Under the pieces are notes generated by a model, which worked only from the letters and a program-made list of their open reading frames with translations, was not told the DNA's origin and ran no database searches. The translations under genes and the position numbers were made by a program. Below are positions 1 to 9,500 of a stretch of DNA of 24,323 nt, in pieces. Source of the stretch: Methanobacteriaceae archaeon (lineage in GTDB: Archaea; Methanobacteriota; Methanobacteria; Methanobacteriales; Methanobacteriaceae); NCBI GenBank assembly GCA_030681145.1, contig JAUXXK010000469.1:1-24323 (forward strand). The letters run 5' to 3'. Positions within the stretch are counted from its first letter, which is position 1; every line of letters begins with the position of its first letter.

Positions 1-63
1 AAAATAAATAAAATTTAGTTGTTATTTTGATTTGGAAATCATTCCTGTTGAAATTTTTATTAA

Positions 64-447
64 TTATTTCATATTTTCTTCGGCCAACAAGCCACCTAAA
101 GCCCCTAAAACTCCAGTTATAAGCACCAAAACAATGGTTAAGAGTCCACCCATCAGAGCACTAATAAACCCTGCTAAATTTCCTAAACTGGATGATAGAA
201 TGCCTATAAATGCGGATATTATTCCAAGTCCCAGTAATGAAAAAAACCCAATTATTAATCCCCCTATTATCCCTGCCAATGCTCCGTGAATAACACCTTC
301 TGTGCTTCCTTCCGTAACAAGATAAATTGTGGCAAATCCTCCTATTAATGGTCCTAGGAAGAAAAGTGGGAATATACCTAGTCCCAGGGCTAAAGTCAAT
401 GCAGAAGTAATCAAAGATCCCAAAATAACAGCTTTCCAATCAGTCAT
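64..447 (-). CDS. DUF5518-like small membrane protein (tandem copy 2)
   Basis: A 127-residue, almost entirely hydrophobic protein with about four membrane segments and very few charged residues apart from the N-terminus (TDWKA) and C-terminus (AEENMK). The Gly-rich core, with a G-x2-HG-x3-G-x2-GG pattern around residues 52-63, resembles the DUF5518 family that is abundant in Methanobacterium and haloarchaea; the function of that family is unknown. A clear GGTGGTG ribosome-binding site lies 5 bases before the ATG. It sits 17 bases downstream of a paralogue on the same strand, so the two are probably co-transcribed. I infer an integral membrane protein. The family name is by recollection of pattern, not a search. 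Confidence 0.7.
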   Translation of the reverse strand: MTDWKAVILGSLITSALTLALGLGIFPLFFLGPLIGGFATIYLVTEGSTEGVIHGALAGIIGGLIIGFFSLLGLGIISAFIGILSSSLGNLAGFISALMGGLLTIVLVLITGVLGALGGLLAEENMK

Positions 448-464
448 TTAAACACCACCAAAGT

Positions 465-848
465 TTAACTTTTGGAAATTGAAAACATTTTTAAAATGTT
501 TCCTATGGTTCCACCAATTATTCCTAGACTTATATCTCCAATTAAAGCAAGTAAAAGTATCATCATAACATTGTTATTCCCAGCGAGTCCACCTGAAAAA
601 TAAAGTACCAGTATTATAGTTATTATTCCTTCAATAGCTCCCACTGCTCCTCCATGGATTGCTCCATTCATAACATGGCCTTTTGCCATGTATCCTACTA
701 CTGCACATGCAATAATTATTGAAATAATTCCACTTAAACTTGGAATTATAAATCTTAATCCTATACCTAATAATAATGTTAATACGATTCCAATAATTAT
801 CGCTTTCCAGTTAAACATGAACAATGCTTCTTTTTCTTCTGAATCCAT
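465..848 (-). CDS. DUF5518-like small membrane protein (tandem copy 1)
   Basis: Paralogue of the following gene: both share an N-terminal WKA-(V/I)-I-(L/I)-G stretch, a central G-x-IHG-x3-G-x-I-x-G-I signature and about four membrane helices. This copy carries a short acidic N-terminal tail (MDSEEKEA) expected to face the cytoplasm. I chose the ATG at 848 because a GGTGA ribosome-binding site lies 5 bases upstream. An in-frame ATG at 860 overlaps that site and would add four residues (MVNK), so it is less likely. First gene of a probable two-gene unit. Function unknown; membrane localisation is inferred from sequence. Confidence 0.7.
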   Translation of the reverse strand: MDSEEKEALFMFNWKAIIIGIVLTLLLGIGLRFIIPSLSGIISIIIACAVVGYMAKGHVMNGAIHGGAVGAIEGIITIILVLYFSGGLAGNNNVMMILLLALIGDISLGIIGGTIGNILKMFSISKS

Positions 849-1142
849 CTTATTCACCATTTTTAAAATAAAAAATTAAGTATAATGTTTTATTGCTCAA
901 TAATTTATAGTTCTTTAAATTATTAGTTTTATAATTCTACACCCATTATTTCACTTTTACTGTGATAATATACGATTATTTTCTATAGTGTATTCCATAT
1001 ATTTTTTTCTTTTTTATAAAGAATTTTTACATATGGGGGATATATTTAATTACAATATATTTTTTGCAATATCCATGAAAAAATAATAACAATGAGATAT
1101 AAAGAAAAGTTATTAATATAATAATTTAAGGAAGTAATCTCC

Positions 1143-2375
1143 ATGAAATCATTATTAATCACCAATGGAACAATAATATCTGGAAATGGGAATGAAATAC
1201 TTCAAAATGGATCTATTTTAATTGAAAATAATATTATCAAAGATATAGGTTCTAAAAATACTTTAAATATCCCCGAAAATTGTGAAATTATTGATGTGGA
1301 AGAATCATTTATACTACCGGGATTTATTGACACCCACATACATTTAATGTCTAATGGCTTTAAAATGGAAGACACTATGTATAATCCTCTTGCCTTGCAT
1401 TTTTATCAGGCTCTGGAAAATATGAAATACACTCTTGAAGCAGGAGTAACCAGTGTTAGAGACGCAGGTTTGGCGGATATTGGGGTTAAAAAAGCCAGTC
1501 AGATGGGGTTGTTCCCTGCACCAAGAATGCAAATAAGTGTTATGCCTTTATCAATCAGTGGGGGACATTTTGATTTTTATTTAAATTCTGGATTTGACAT
1601 GAATTTATCTTATCCCGGACTTCCTAAAAGTATTTGTGATGGTCCAGATGAAGTAAGAAAAAGATCAAGAGAGGTTTTAAGGGCGGGTGCTGAGGTTCTA
1701 AAGGTTATGGTTACTGGGGGAGTTATGAGTGCCAATGATCGGCCGGAATTTACTCAATTCACTATGGGGGAATTAAAAGCTGTAGTGGAGGAAGCACAAT
1801 TTAGGGGAGGAATAAATGTAATGGCTCATGCACACGGTGCTGAAGGCATAAAAAATGCAGTTAAAGCAGGTATTTATTCTATTGAGCATGGAACTTATGT
1901 GGATAAGGAGGCTTGTCATATGATGAGCGAGGCTGGTACTTATCTAGTACCTACATTTGTGGTAACCAATTTAAATCGGAAAAAAGCTTTAGAAGGCAAA
2001 CTACCAGAATACAGTCGCAAAGGGGCTATTGAAATAGCCAAAGTCCACAAGGAAAACATGGAAATGGCATATGATTTAGGAGTTAACATAGTGGCTGGAA
2101 CAGATTGTGGAGTGGTTGAACACGGGGTAAATCTCTTGGAATTGTCTTATCTATGTGAAATAGGGATGGAACCTATGGAATCCATTCAAGCAGCTACTAA
2201 AAATGCGGCTAAATGTTTAGGATGGCAAGACATGGTAGGAACCATTGAAAAAGAAAAATTTGCAGACATTGTGGTTGTTAAAAAGGATCCACTGGATGAT
2301 ATTCGTTCATTATCATCTAAAAAAAATATTTTAATTGTTATAAAAGATGGAAAAATCTACAAAAATATTTTATAG
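1143..2375 (+). CDS. Metal-dependent amidohydrolase (imidazolonepropionase/dipeptidase-like)
   Basis: A 410-residue cytosolic amidohydrolase of the TIM-barrel superfamily. The N-terminal beta-sandwich strand (residues 1-55) leads to the metal-binding pair H65-x-H67 in DTHIHL. K187 in LKVMVTGG fits the carbamylated lysine that bridges two metals. The remaining ligands fit H229/H231 in MAHAHG, H249 in SIEHGT and D321 in GTDCG. The C-terminal ADIVVV-x2-DPL strand that closes the sandwich is present, so the protein looks complete. Relatives hydrolyse Xaa-Pro or Xaa-Arg/Lys dipeptides, imidazolonepropionate or N-acyl substrates; the substrate here cannot be read from sequence. It stands alone, divergent from the DUF5518 pair, with a GGAAG-like ribosome-binding site ahead of the ATG. 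Confidence 0.85.
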   Translation: MKSLLITNGTIISGNGNEILQNGSILIENNIIKDIGSKNTLNIPENCEIIDVEESFILPGFIDTHIHLMSNGFKMEDTMYNPLALHFYQALENMKYTLEAGVTSVRDAGLADIGVKKASQMGLFPAPRMQISVMPLSISGGHFDFYLNSGFDMNLSYPGLPKSICDGPDEVRKRSREVLRAGAEVLKVMVTGGVMSANDRPEFTQFTMGELKAVVEEAQFRGGINVMAHAHGAEGIKNAVKAGIYSIEHGTYVDKEACHMMSEAGTYLVPTFVVTNLNRKKALEGKLPEYSRKGAIEIAKVHKENMEMAYDLGVNIVAGTDCGVVEHGVNLLELSYLCEIGMEPMESIQAATKNAAKCLGWQDMVGTIEKEKFADIVVVKKDPLDDIRSLSSKKNILIVIKDGKIYKNIL

Positions 2376-2478
2376 TTCAATTTGATTTTCACAATATTAG
2401 AATGAAAATAAATTGAGGAAAAAACATAATTGGAATTATTTAATAATTAGAGATTCTATGTACTTGAATAAAAATAAA

Positions 2479-2504
2479 AAAATTAGAAATATTATTCTAA
2501 TTTT
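2479..2504. terminator. Perfect 10-bp hairpin, likely bidirectional terminator
   Basis: Arms AAAATTAGAA (2479-2488) and TTCTAATTTT (2495-2504) are exact inverted copies around a 6-base loop. Minus-strand RNA runs from the hairpin into a T-rich tract (2465-2482), and plus-strand RNA runs into TTTTATTTC. It lies between the converging amidohydrolase and membrane-protein genes. It overlaps the last codons and the stop codon (2492-2494) of the minus-strand gene. Confidence 0.6.
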
Positions 2505-3409
2505 ATTTCTATTGCTCCAATTTTAGGTGCCAGGAAATTATAGAATACCGCAGTTAAGGCATAGGTGATGAATAGAAGTATAAATCCTCCTATGGTGTAG
2601 GTTATTAATATTATAATTCCCGCGGTTGCATATCCTATTATTGCAAGTATAATAAAAATCAATATTCCAATAATTAAACCAATAACTGTACCTATAATTC
2701 CAGTTATAAGTCCTAGAGATATAGAATTTACATTTTTTATTCCTAAAAATCCATGGGCGCTTTCAATAAATTCTAATTTTATTCCCCCAACTTTCGGTGC
2801 TAATAAATTGTAAAGGAATGCTATAATGACAGCTCCAATAAATACCATAATGAAAGTGATTATGGGAGTTAAAATAATGTTAATTATGGCTCCAAATATG
2901 CTAAATGCTCCTAAAGAAGACATAGGGATGGTTGAAGTGCTATTGGTCACTGAACTCATGGTGGAAGCTAAATTTCCTGCAAATTCAATAATTAAATATT
3001 GTAATGGCACCATAACTAACTGTGTTATAAATTGAAAAACAGCAGATACGCCACCAATTATCAAAGCAAAAGGAACAATATCTGCTCTGGTAATTTCTTT
3101 CATTTCTGCAAGCTCTATTTTGATTCCACCAAGCTTAGGAACTAATAAATTATAAATTAAAGCATAAAGAAATGACTGTGTTATACTTAATAGAAATGAA
3201 CCAACTGGAAAAACAACCAGCCCTGCGACACCTAATGCAACTAAGAACCCGGCAAATGCAGAAAAATCTGATGGTAACATAACTGAAAATGTTCCAGCGA
3301 CTATCAACAATATTATTGCCAATACAAGGCCCCATACTGCACTTAAAGAAGAATTCATAAGTGTATATGGAACAATTTTAATGGATTTTAATTCTTTTTT
3401 CTCATTCAT
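2492..3409 (-). CDS. Polytopic membrane protein with three internal repeats (DUF3566-like motifs)
   Basis: A 305-residue membrane protein built of three related blocks. Each block starts with an amphipathic I-x2-(V/I)-x-(P/S) segment (about residues 8, 106 and 224), continues with two to three membrane helices, and ends in a YN-(L/F)-L-x-PK-x-G-(G/A)-I-x-(I/L)-(E/K) motif at residues 86-99, 200-213 and 290-303. The closing motif resembles the YNL...GG(I/V)EV end of DUF3566-type membrane domains, so triplication of such a domain is plausible. The ribosome-binding site AAAGGAG lies 7 bases from the ATG. It is downstream of purB on the same strand with a 227-base gap, so co-transcription is uncertain. 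Function unknown. Confidence 0.75.
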   Translation of the reverse strand: MNEKKELKSIKIVPYTLMNSSLSAVWGLVLAIILLIVAGTFSVMLPSDFSAFAGFLVALGVAGLVVFPVGSFLLSITQSFLYALIYNLLVPKLGGIKIELAEMKEITRADIVPFALIIGGVSAVFQFITQLVMVPLQYLIIEFAGNLASTMSSVTNSTSTIPMSSLGAFSIFGAIINIILTPIITFIMVFIGAVIIAFLYNLLAPKVGGIKLEFIESAHGFLGIKNVNSISLGLITGIIGTVIGLIIGILIFIILAIIGYATAGIIILITYTIGGFILLFITYALTAVFYNFLAPKIGAIEIKLE

Positions 3410-3636
3410 TTTAAAAGCTCCTTTAATACTATTATTATTTTGTGAAAGGATGCTTATTAATTTTTATATAATTTAAGAAATTAATTAAAAAGAATAAGGA
3501 AATTATTTAAAAATTTTATTAAAATAATAAAAAAATAGGTTGGAAATTAATTCAAGTTCTATCTACCGATTTTGGGAGCTATAATATTCTAGATTAGAGT
3601 CACATGGTCATTATGAATCTAATACTATGTTATAAC

Positions 3637-4986
3637 CTAAAACCAATCTTCAGACATTTTAATTATTTTTTCCACACTTAAAACAGCCGAACCAATATAA
3701 GTTCGCGGATTCATAATTTTTTGAACATCTTCTTGGGTTAAATAACCTTCCAACTCACTTTGAGACAAAATGATTTCAGATAAAAGTTTTTGTTCCTTAT
3801 TGGCCTTGATTGCACATTTCCTTACCAAAGCATAAGCGGTTTGACGGCCCATACCTTTACGTGTTAGTTCTGCCATTAATCTTTCGGCCATTATCAAGCC
3901 ATTGGTTAAATTAAGGTTTCTTTCAATGTTATCTGGATAAAATACTAAATTACTCATGAGCTTTATAGATAGGCTAAGTATGTAATCTGTTAATATGCAA
4001 GCTTCAGGGAATATTATACGCTCACAAGAGGAGTTGGTTAAATCTCTTTCGTGCCATAATGGATTATTTTCCAGGGCAGCAACCACATAAGATCTCACTA
4101 CGCGAGAAACACCACAGATTCTCTCTGCAGTAATAGGATTCATTTTGTGAGGCATAGTACTGCTTCCAACCTGTTTTTCAGGATCAAAATTTTCTCCCAA
4201 TTCCATTATCTCAGTTCTCTGCAGATTTCGGACTTCTAAAGCTATTTTGTCAAGTGTAGTGGCCACATTGGCCATTACCATCATGAATTCGGCATGATTA
4301 TCTCTTTGCACAACTTGATTAGATATGGAAATTGCTTCCAGACCTAAAATTTCTGATACTTTTTCATGCACCTGCAATCCTTCTTCACCCAGAGCTGCGG
4401 TGGTTCCAACCGCACCGGTCATCATACCTACACAAAGTCTTTTTTGACAAGAGTTAAGTCTTTCAATTTGCCTATGCATTTCATCAGCCCATAGAGCAAA
4501 TTTCATCCCATAAGTGGTGGGTAGGGCATGTTGGCCATGTGTTCGACCTATACAAACGTTTTCTTTATTTTCATCAGCCAACTTCAAAAGAAGTTTGGTG
4601 AAATTTACCATTTTTTCCCGAAGTATCTCAATTGATTCATTGAATAAGAGGGAATTGGAACTGTCCACAATGTCATTAGATGTGGCCCCAAAATGGACAT
4701 ATTCTCCAGCATCACCATCGCACTGTTCAGCCAAAGCCTTAACAATAGATGCTATGTCATGATTAGTAGCTCTTTCGATTTCATTTACTCTTTCCAGAGT
4801 TACAAACTGAGTATTAGCCTTTTTTTTAATTTCAGCAGCATCTTCTGCACGTATAATTCCCAGCTCGGCTTCGGCTTGAGCCAAGGCAGATTCAATATCC
4901 AGCATTTTTTGTAGTTTATTTTCAGATTCCCAAACATTTTTCATTTCAGGAGTTCCGTAACGAAATTCAATAGGGTGGATGGCCAT
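3637..4986 (-). CDS. purB: Adenylosuccinate lyase
   Basis: Cytosolic fumarase/aspartase-superfamily enzyme that releases fumarate from SAICAR and from adenylosuccinate in purine synthesis. From the ATG at 4986 the protein has 449 residues, normal for archaeal PurB. The superfamily signature SSTMPHKMNP is at residues 275-284. The substrate-binding TSNDIVD is near residue 102 and GRTHGQHALP, with a conserved histidine, near residue 150. I chose ATG 4986 because GGAGTG lies 6 bases upstream; an in-frame GTG at 4995 overlaps that site and would add MFF. It is 62 bases downstream of secG on the same strand, suggesting one transcript. Confidence 0.95.
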   Translation of the reverse strand: MAIHPIEFRYGTPEMKNVWESENKLQKMLDIESALAQAEAELGIIRAEDAAEIKKKANTQFVTLERVNEIERATNHDIASIVKALAEQCDGDAGEYVHFGATSNDIVDSSNSLLFNESIEILREKMVNFTKLLLKLADENKENVCIGRTHGQHALPTTYGMKFALWADEMHRQIERLNSCQKRLCVGMMTGAVGTTAALGEEGLQVHEKVSEILGLEAISISNQVVQRDNHAEFMMVMANVATTLDKIALEVRNLQRTEIMELGENFDPEKQVGSSTMPHKMNPITAERICGVSRVVRSYVVAALENNPLWHERDLTNSSCERIIFPEACILTDYILSLSIKLMSNLVFYPDNIERNLNLTNGLIMAERLMAELTRKGMGRQTAYALVRKCAIKANKEQKLLSEIILSQSELEGYLTQEDVQKIMNPRTYIGSAVLSVEKIIKMSEDWF

Positions 4987-5048
4987 AAAAAACACTCCTT
5001 ATATTAATTAACAATAGAAAAATAGTTAGTAAAAAATATTTAATTCAA

Positions 5049-5210
5049 TTAACTTGTAGAAAAACGAAGAGCCAAACAGAAAATGGCTAAAATAATAGTC
5101 ATAACAACTACTTGCTCTGGAGAAAGTTTCGGGCCTTTGGTTTCGTCTTCAAAGTATCTTACCAGCCCTGCACCACTTGCGGGTAGGCTTTTTTTATCTT
5201 TTTTTGCCAT
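5049..5210 (-). CDS. secG: Preprotein translocase subunit SecG (Sec61 beta homologue)
   Basis: A 53-residue protein. It has a basic N-terminus (MAKKDKKSLP), the conserved archaeal Sec61-beta stretch SGAGLVRYFEDE at about residues 12-23, the KLSPEQVVVMTI segment, then one C-terminal membrane helix (about residues 34-50) ending at FSTS. This is the usual size and order for archaeal Sec61-beta, the small non-essential subunit of the SecYEG translocon at the cytoplasmic membrane. A GGTGAT ribosome-binding site precedes the ATG. The TAA is at 5049-5051. It is transcribed toward purB with a 62-base gap. Identification is by direct translation and the characteristic GAGLVRYFE pattern. Confidence 0.92.
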   Translation of the reverse strand: MAKKDKKSLPASGAGLVRYFEDETKGPKLSPEQVVVMTIILAIFCLALRFSTS

Positions 5211-5370
5211 ATATATCACCAATGATAATTTATAAATGTAATATTATATTTAATCTATATGTATAATATATCTATATAATATAATTTGGCCGTGTTATAA
5301 ATTTAATCATATTTTTATCAATGTTAATTTTCAATTTTAATTAAGGTCGTTCACTTTAGAAATATAATTT

Positions 5371-5407
5371 TTTAAAAATAAAAAATTTCATTTAGGATAA
5401 TGAAATT
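5371..5407 (-). terminator. Hairpin plus T-tract terminator after the first M14-like gene
   Basis: Arms AATTTCAT (5384-5391) and ATGAAATT (5400-5407) are exact inverted copies with an 8-base loop. On the minus strand the hairpin begins 11 bases past the stop codon at 5419-5421 and is followed by a T-rich run, as in an intrinsic terminator. Confidence 0.55.
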
Positions 5408-5418
5408 GTTCAAATGAA

Positions 5419-6201
5419 CTAAATCTTTAATAGTCCTAAATACTGGGAAGAATACTTAATCATTCGTAGTTCGGTGTAAATGGCCTTATTAGAACTATAT
5501 TTCCTGTTCACTTCTATAGTGATCGTATTTATTTTTTTAGAAGATGCGGCCATTCTTAAACTTCCTGGTGTGCGTTGAAATCGAATATTACATTTGGCAC
5601 GTTTTTTTACATATGATGCCCATGATTTTTCAAATTGGTTTCGATAAAATATTAATCCAGAGCTTTCCACACCGTTAGCGGCATGAATGTCCATTATATA
5701 ATCAATATCATTAGCTAAAGCAAATTTAAGAATTTTATTGGCTGGAGATCCTTTAACTGATACTTTGCGGTTGGGATCATAACCCCGATAATTCCGAGTA
5801 TTTAATCCAGTTGTACGAGGAATAGCAAAGGGTATGATATAAATTGTGCCATTTATATGTTTTCCTTTAAGGAAACTCATAAATTTAAGCACGGCTAGAG
5901 GACCCTGTGGTTCATTACCATGCATCCCTGCACATATAAGTACTTTTTTACCAGAACCATTTCCAAAACGATAAACTACGGATCCCTTTTTCAATTTATT
6001 CATTAAATTCCGGTTAAAATTAGTTTTGGGCATATATTTATTAATATACGTATTTTTGATTACATTACCATGGACATTTCTATCTAGAATTATAACACTG
6101 GGACTATTATTGGAATCAACATTATAATCAGTAGAATAACAGGAACTTACACTTAATAAAATTCCGAATAGGAATATAGATACTAAAAGTTTTTTCTTCA
6201 A
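5419..6201 (-). CDS. Secreted or lipoprotein aspartoacylase/succinylglutamate desuccinylase-like M14 zinc enzyme (copy 1)
   Basis: The N-terminus is a basic and hydrophobic export signal ending in SVSSC, a plausible lipobox, so the enzyme probably acts outside the membrane. The catalytic domain carries the M14-type zinc site HGNE (H94, E97), the substrate-arginine motif YDPNR (R145), the third zinc ligand in MDIHAANG (H173), and a candidate general-base glutamate in TIEVNRK (E230). Numbering is from a TTG start at 6201, chosen because GGTGG lies 6 bases upstream and the signal then begins MKKK. An upstream in-frame ATG at 6213 overlaps that site and would add MVVF. It is paralogous, with similar length and motif order, to the gene at 14348-15133. 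Substrate unknown: N-acyl amino acids or a cell-wall peptide are possible. Confidence 0.72.
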   Translation of the reverse strand: MKKKLLVSIFLFGILLSVSSCYSTDYNVDSNNSPSVIILDRNVHGNVIKNTYINKYMPKTNFNRNLMNKLKKGSVVYRFGNGSGKKVLICAGMHGNEPQGPLAVLKFMSFLKGKHINGTIYIIPFAIPRTTGLNTRNYRGYDPNRKVSVKGSPANKILKFALANDIDYIMDIHAANGVESSGLIFYRNQFEKSWASYVKKRAKCNIRFQRTPGSLRMAASSKKINTITIEVNRKYSSNKAIYTELRMIKYSSQYLGLLKI

Positions 6202-6213
6202 AAAAACCACCAT

Positions 6214-6507
6214 TTAAATATAAAATATATCCATTGTAATTAATACTTTAAAATAATTATATTTTTCTATAAATGTACAATATAAATCGTATTATACTAT
6301 TTAACATTCTTTAGCAAATTTATATACTTAATCATTTTTATTAAATTTTATTTGGTGAAAATTTAAACAATTAAATTAAATATATCTTTTATAATAACTA
6401 TTCTAGAAGACTTCGAGGTGAAGACTTCAAGCTACTGAAATCATATTTTCAGTTTTCAGATTTTTTAAATGTTATTATTGCTTCAATCAAACTCAAAGGG
6501 ATATTAA
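6214..6507. promoter_or_regulatory. Divergent promoter region between M14-like gene and polC
   Basis: About 290 bases of AT-rich DNA. TTTATATA at 6319-6326 reads as a TATA box on both strands and could serve both genes. A second TATA-like stretch lies near 6376 for polC. Toward polC there is a 14-base tandem direct repeat (6406-6433) beginning GAAGACTTC in both units, matching at 12 of 14 positions. It is followed by a 6-bp hairpin, CTGAAA/TTTCAG (6435-6452). No gene was seen. Confidence 0.4.
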
Positions 6508-9500
6508 ATGGACTATTTCGAAGAACTGGAATCAGAAACCAAGAAACTCTATAAAATAGCTGAAGAAGCACGTTCCAAGGGACTAGATGTGTCAACAGAA
6601 CCTGAAATACCGTTGGCAAAAGATTTGGCCGAGCGAGTGGAGGGGTTGGTTGGTCCTGAAGGTATTGCTGAGCGAATAAAATTTCTGGAAGAGCAATCAG
6701 ATAGGGAACAAGCTGCATTCAAAATTGCTGCCGAAATTGCTTCAGCACCTTTAGATGAAAATAGTAAAGAAGATGAAATGGCCCAGAGGGAACTCATGGC
6801 TGACCAAGCTCTTCGTACAGCTCTAGCCATACTTACGGAGGGTGTGGTGGCAGCTCCTTTAGAAGGAATAGCCAAGGTGAAGATTAAACAGAATTTTAAT
6901 AGGACCAATTATTTCGCAATTTATTTTGCTGGGCCAATTAGGAGTGCGGGTGGCACTGCTGCAGCTTTAGCAGTTTTAGTAGGGGATTATATCCGTTGGG
7001 CTATTGATCTTGCCCCTTATGAACCTACAGATGGAGAAATCGAAAGATATGTGGAAGAGGTGGAACTCTATGAATCAGAAGTGACCAACCTACAATATTC
7101 TCCCAAACCAGATGAAGTTCGCTTAGCAGCAAGTAAAATTCCGGTAGAAGTTACTGGAGAACCTACTGATCAAATTGAAGTATCTCACAGGGATTTGGAG
7201 AGAGTAGAAACTAATAACATCCGGGGGGGTGCTTTATTAGCTATGGTGGAAGGTGTTATTCAGAAAGCACCTAAAGTATTGAAATATGCTAAAAAATTGA
7301 ATTTAGAAGGATGGGATTGGTTAGATCAATTTTCAAAAGCACCTAAAACTAAAAAAGATGATGAAGAAGAATTTAAGGTCAAACCAGATGATAAGTATAT
7401 TCAAGATATTATTGGGGGCAGGCCCGTGCTTGCAAACCCTTCAGAAAAAGGGTCATTTCGATTAAGATACGGCCGATCCAGAAACACAGGCCTGGCGGCC
7501 ATGGGGGTTAGTCCGATCACCATGGAGTTACTGGAATTTTTGGCAGTGGGCACTCAGATGAAGATCGAAAGGCCGGGTAAAGGTAATTGCGTAGTCCCGG
7601 TGGATACAATTGAAGGGCCTATTGTTAAATTAAAAAATGGTGATGTGATTAAAATATCCACAATTTCTGAGGCTCGTAAATTAAGGCCACAGGTGGATGA
7701 AATTTTATTTTTAGGAGACATGCTGGTGGCATTTGGGGAATTTTTAAGAAACAACCATGTTTTATTGCCATCGGCATGGTGTCAAGAATGGTGGGTTAAA
7801 ACCATTGAATCATCACAAAAATATGATATGGAAAAAGACCCTTTGGATTTAAAAACACTTGAAATGAAAAATTTGAGTGCGTCAGAGGCCTTTAAAATTT
7901 CTGAAGAATATGATGTACCTTTGCATCCCGATTACACTTATTTTTATCATGATGTATCTATACAAGATTTAAATCAACTTAGAAAGTGGATATGGACAAA
8001 AATTGAAAAATACGTTGAGGGCGATGAATTAAAATTAGAATTAACTCCTGAAAAACGTATATTAGAAGTTTTAGGTGTTCCACATACTATTATAAACTCT
8101 CAAGTGATTATTGGCGCGGATGAAGCATTGACTTTGATTAAAACAATGGAAAAATCACTGGAAAAAGACGCTGAAAATACCTTGAACGCGTTAAATGAAA
8201 TTTCTTCCGTTAAAATCATGCCCAAATCTCCTACTTATATAGGAACTCGTGTGGGCAGGCCAGAAAAGAGTAAAGAACGGAAAATGAAACCAGCCCCTCA
8301 TGCTCTTTTCCCTATAGGTAATTACGGAGGCAGTAGGAGAAATATTGTGGAAGCAGCTAAGAAAGGCCAAATAATGGTTGAATTGGCCAGATCAAAATGT
8401 ACTGAATGCCAAATAAGTTCATTTCAATCTATATGTCCACACTGTGGGTCTCCCACCGTTCTAGCACAACCTGGAAAGAAAAAAATTAATTTATCTGGAC
8501 TCTTAAAAAAGGCATCTGACAATGTAGGAGTTCGGAAAATTGACGAAATAAAAGGGGTCATAGGGATGATATCTGAAGATAAATTCCCCGAACCCCTTGA
8601 AAAAGGAATTTTAAGAGCAAAAAATGAAGTTTTTACTTTTAAAGACGCCACTATTAGACATGATTCTACAGATCTTCCATTAACTCATTTTACTCCCAAA
8701 GAAGTGGGGGTTGATGTGGCGAAACTTCTGGAAATGGGTTATAAAAATGACTGTTATGACAATCCACTGGAAAATGAAGACCAGATAATAGAAATTAAAG
8801 TACAAGATGTTGTCATATCTGAAAACTGCGCACAATATCTTTTGGGTGTCGCGGGTTTTATTGATGATCTTTTAGAAAATTTTTATGGCATGGAAAGATT
8901 TTACAAAGTTAGACAAAAAAAAGATTTGATAGGCCACCTTTTAGTGGGTCTGGCTCCTCACACATCTGCAGGAGTTTTAGGGCGTTTAATAGGATTTACC
9001 AAGGCTTCAGCGTGTTATGCTCATCCTTATTTCCATTCTGCTAAAAGAAGAAATTGTGATAGTGATGAAGATTCTATAATGCTTTTAATGGATGCATTAT
9101 TAAATTTTTCTAAATCTTACTTGCCTAGCACTAGAGGTGGAAGAATGGATGCACCATTGGTTTTATCTTCTCGAATTGATCCAGAAGAAATTGATGATGA
9201 ATCTCATAACATAGATGCTATGGAATCTTTTCCGCTTGAATTCTTTGAAAAAACAAGAGTTCATGCAAGACCATCAGATGTTCTTAATCTTGTGAATAAT
9301 GTGAAAAATAGGTTAGGTACTCCGGGCCAGTATGAAGGTATAATGTTTTCCCATAATACTTCTAGTATCCACGCAGGACCAAAAGTATGTTTGTATAAAA
9401 CCCTTCCGTCTATGAAAGAAAAAGTAGAATCTCAAATTCAAATTGCTGAGAAAATTAGGGCCGTTGATCAAAGAGGGGTGGTGGAGGGTGTACTAACATC

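Noticed and set aside
32..289. Plus-strand open frame over the DUF5518 gene
   Set aside because: It is antisense to a clearly coding hydrophobic gene, has no ribosome-binding site, and its Pro/Asn/Lys-rich composition is typical of a shadow frame.
6549..6908. Minus-strand open frames inside polC
   Set aside because: Antisense shadows of a highly conserved coding region with no ribosome-binding sites.
9050..9070. Intein or split gene in polC
   Set aside because: The catalytic motif is continuous and the protein has the normal intein-free length.
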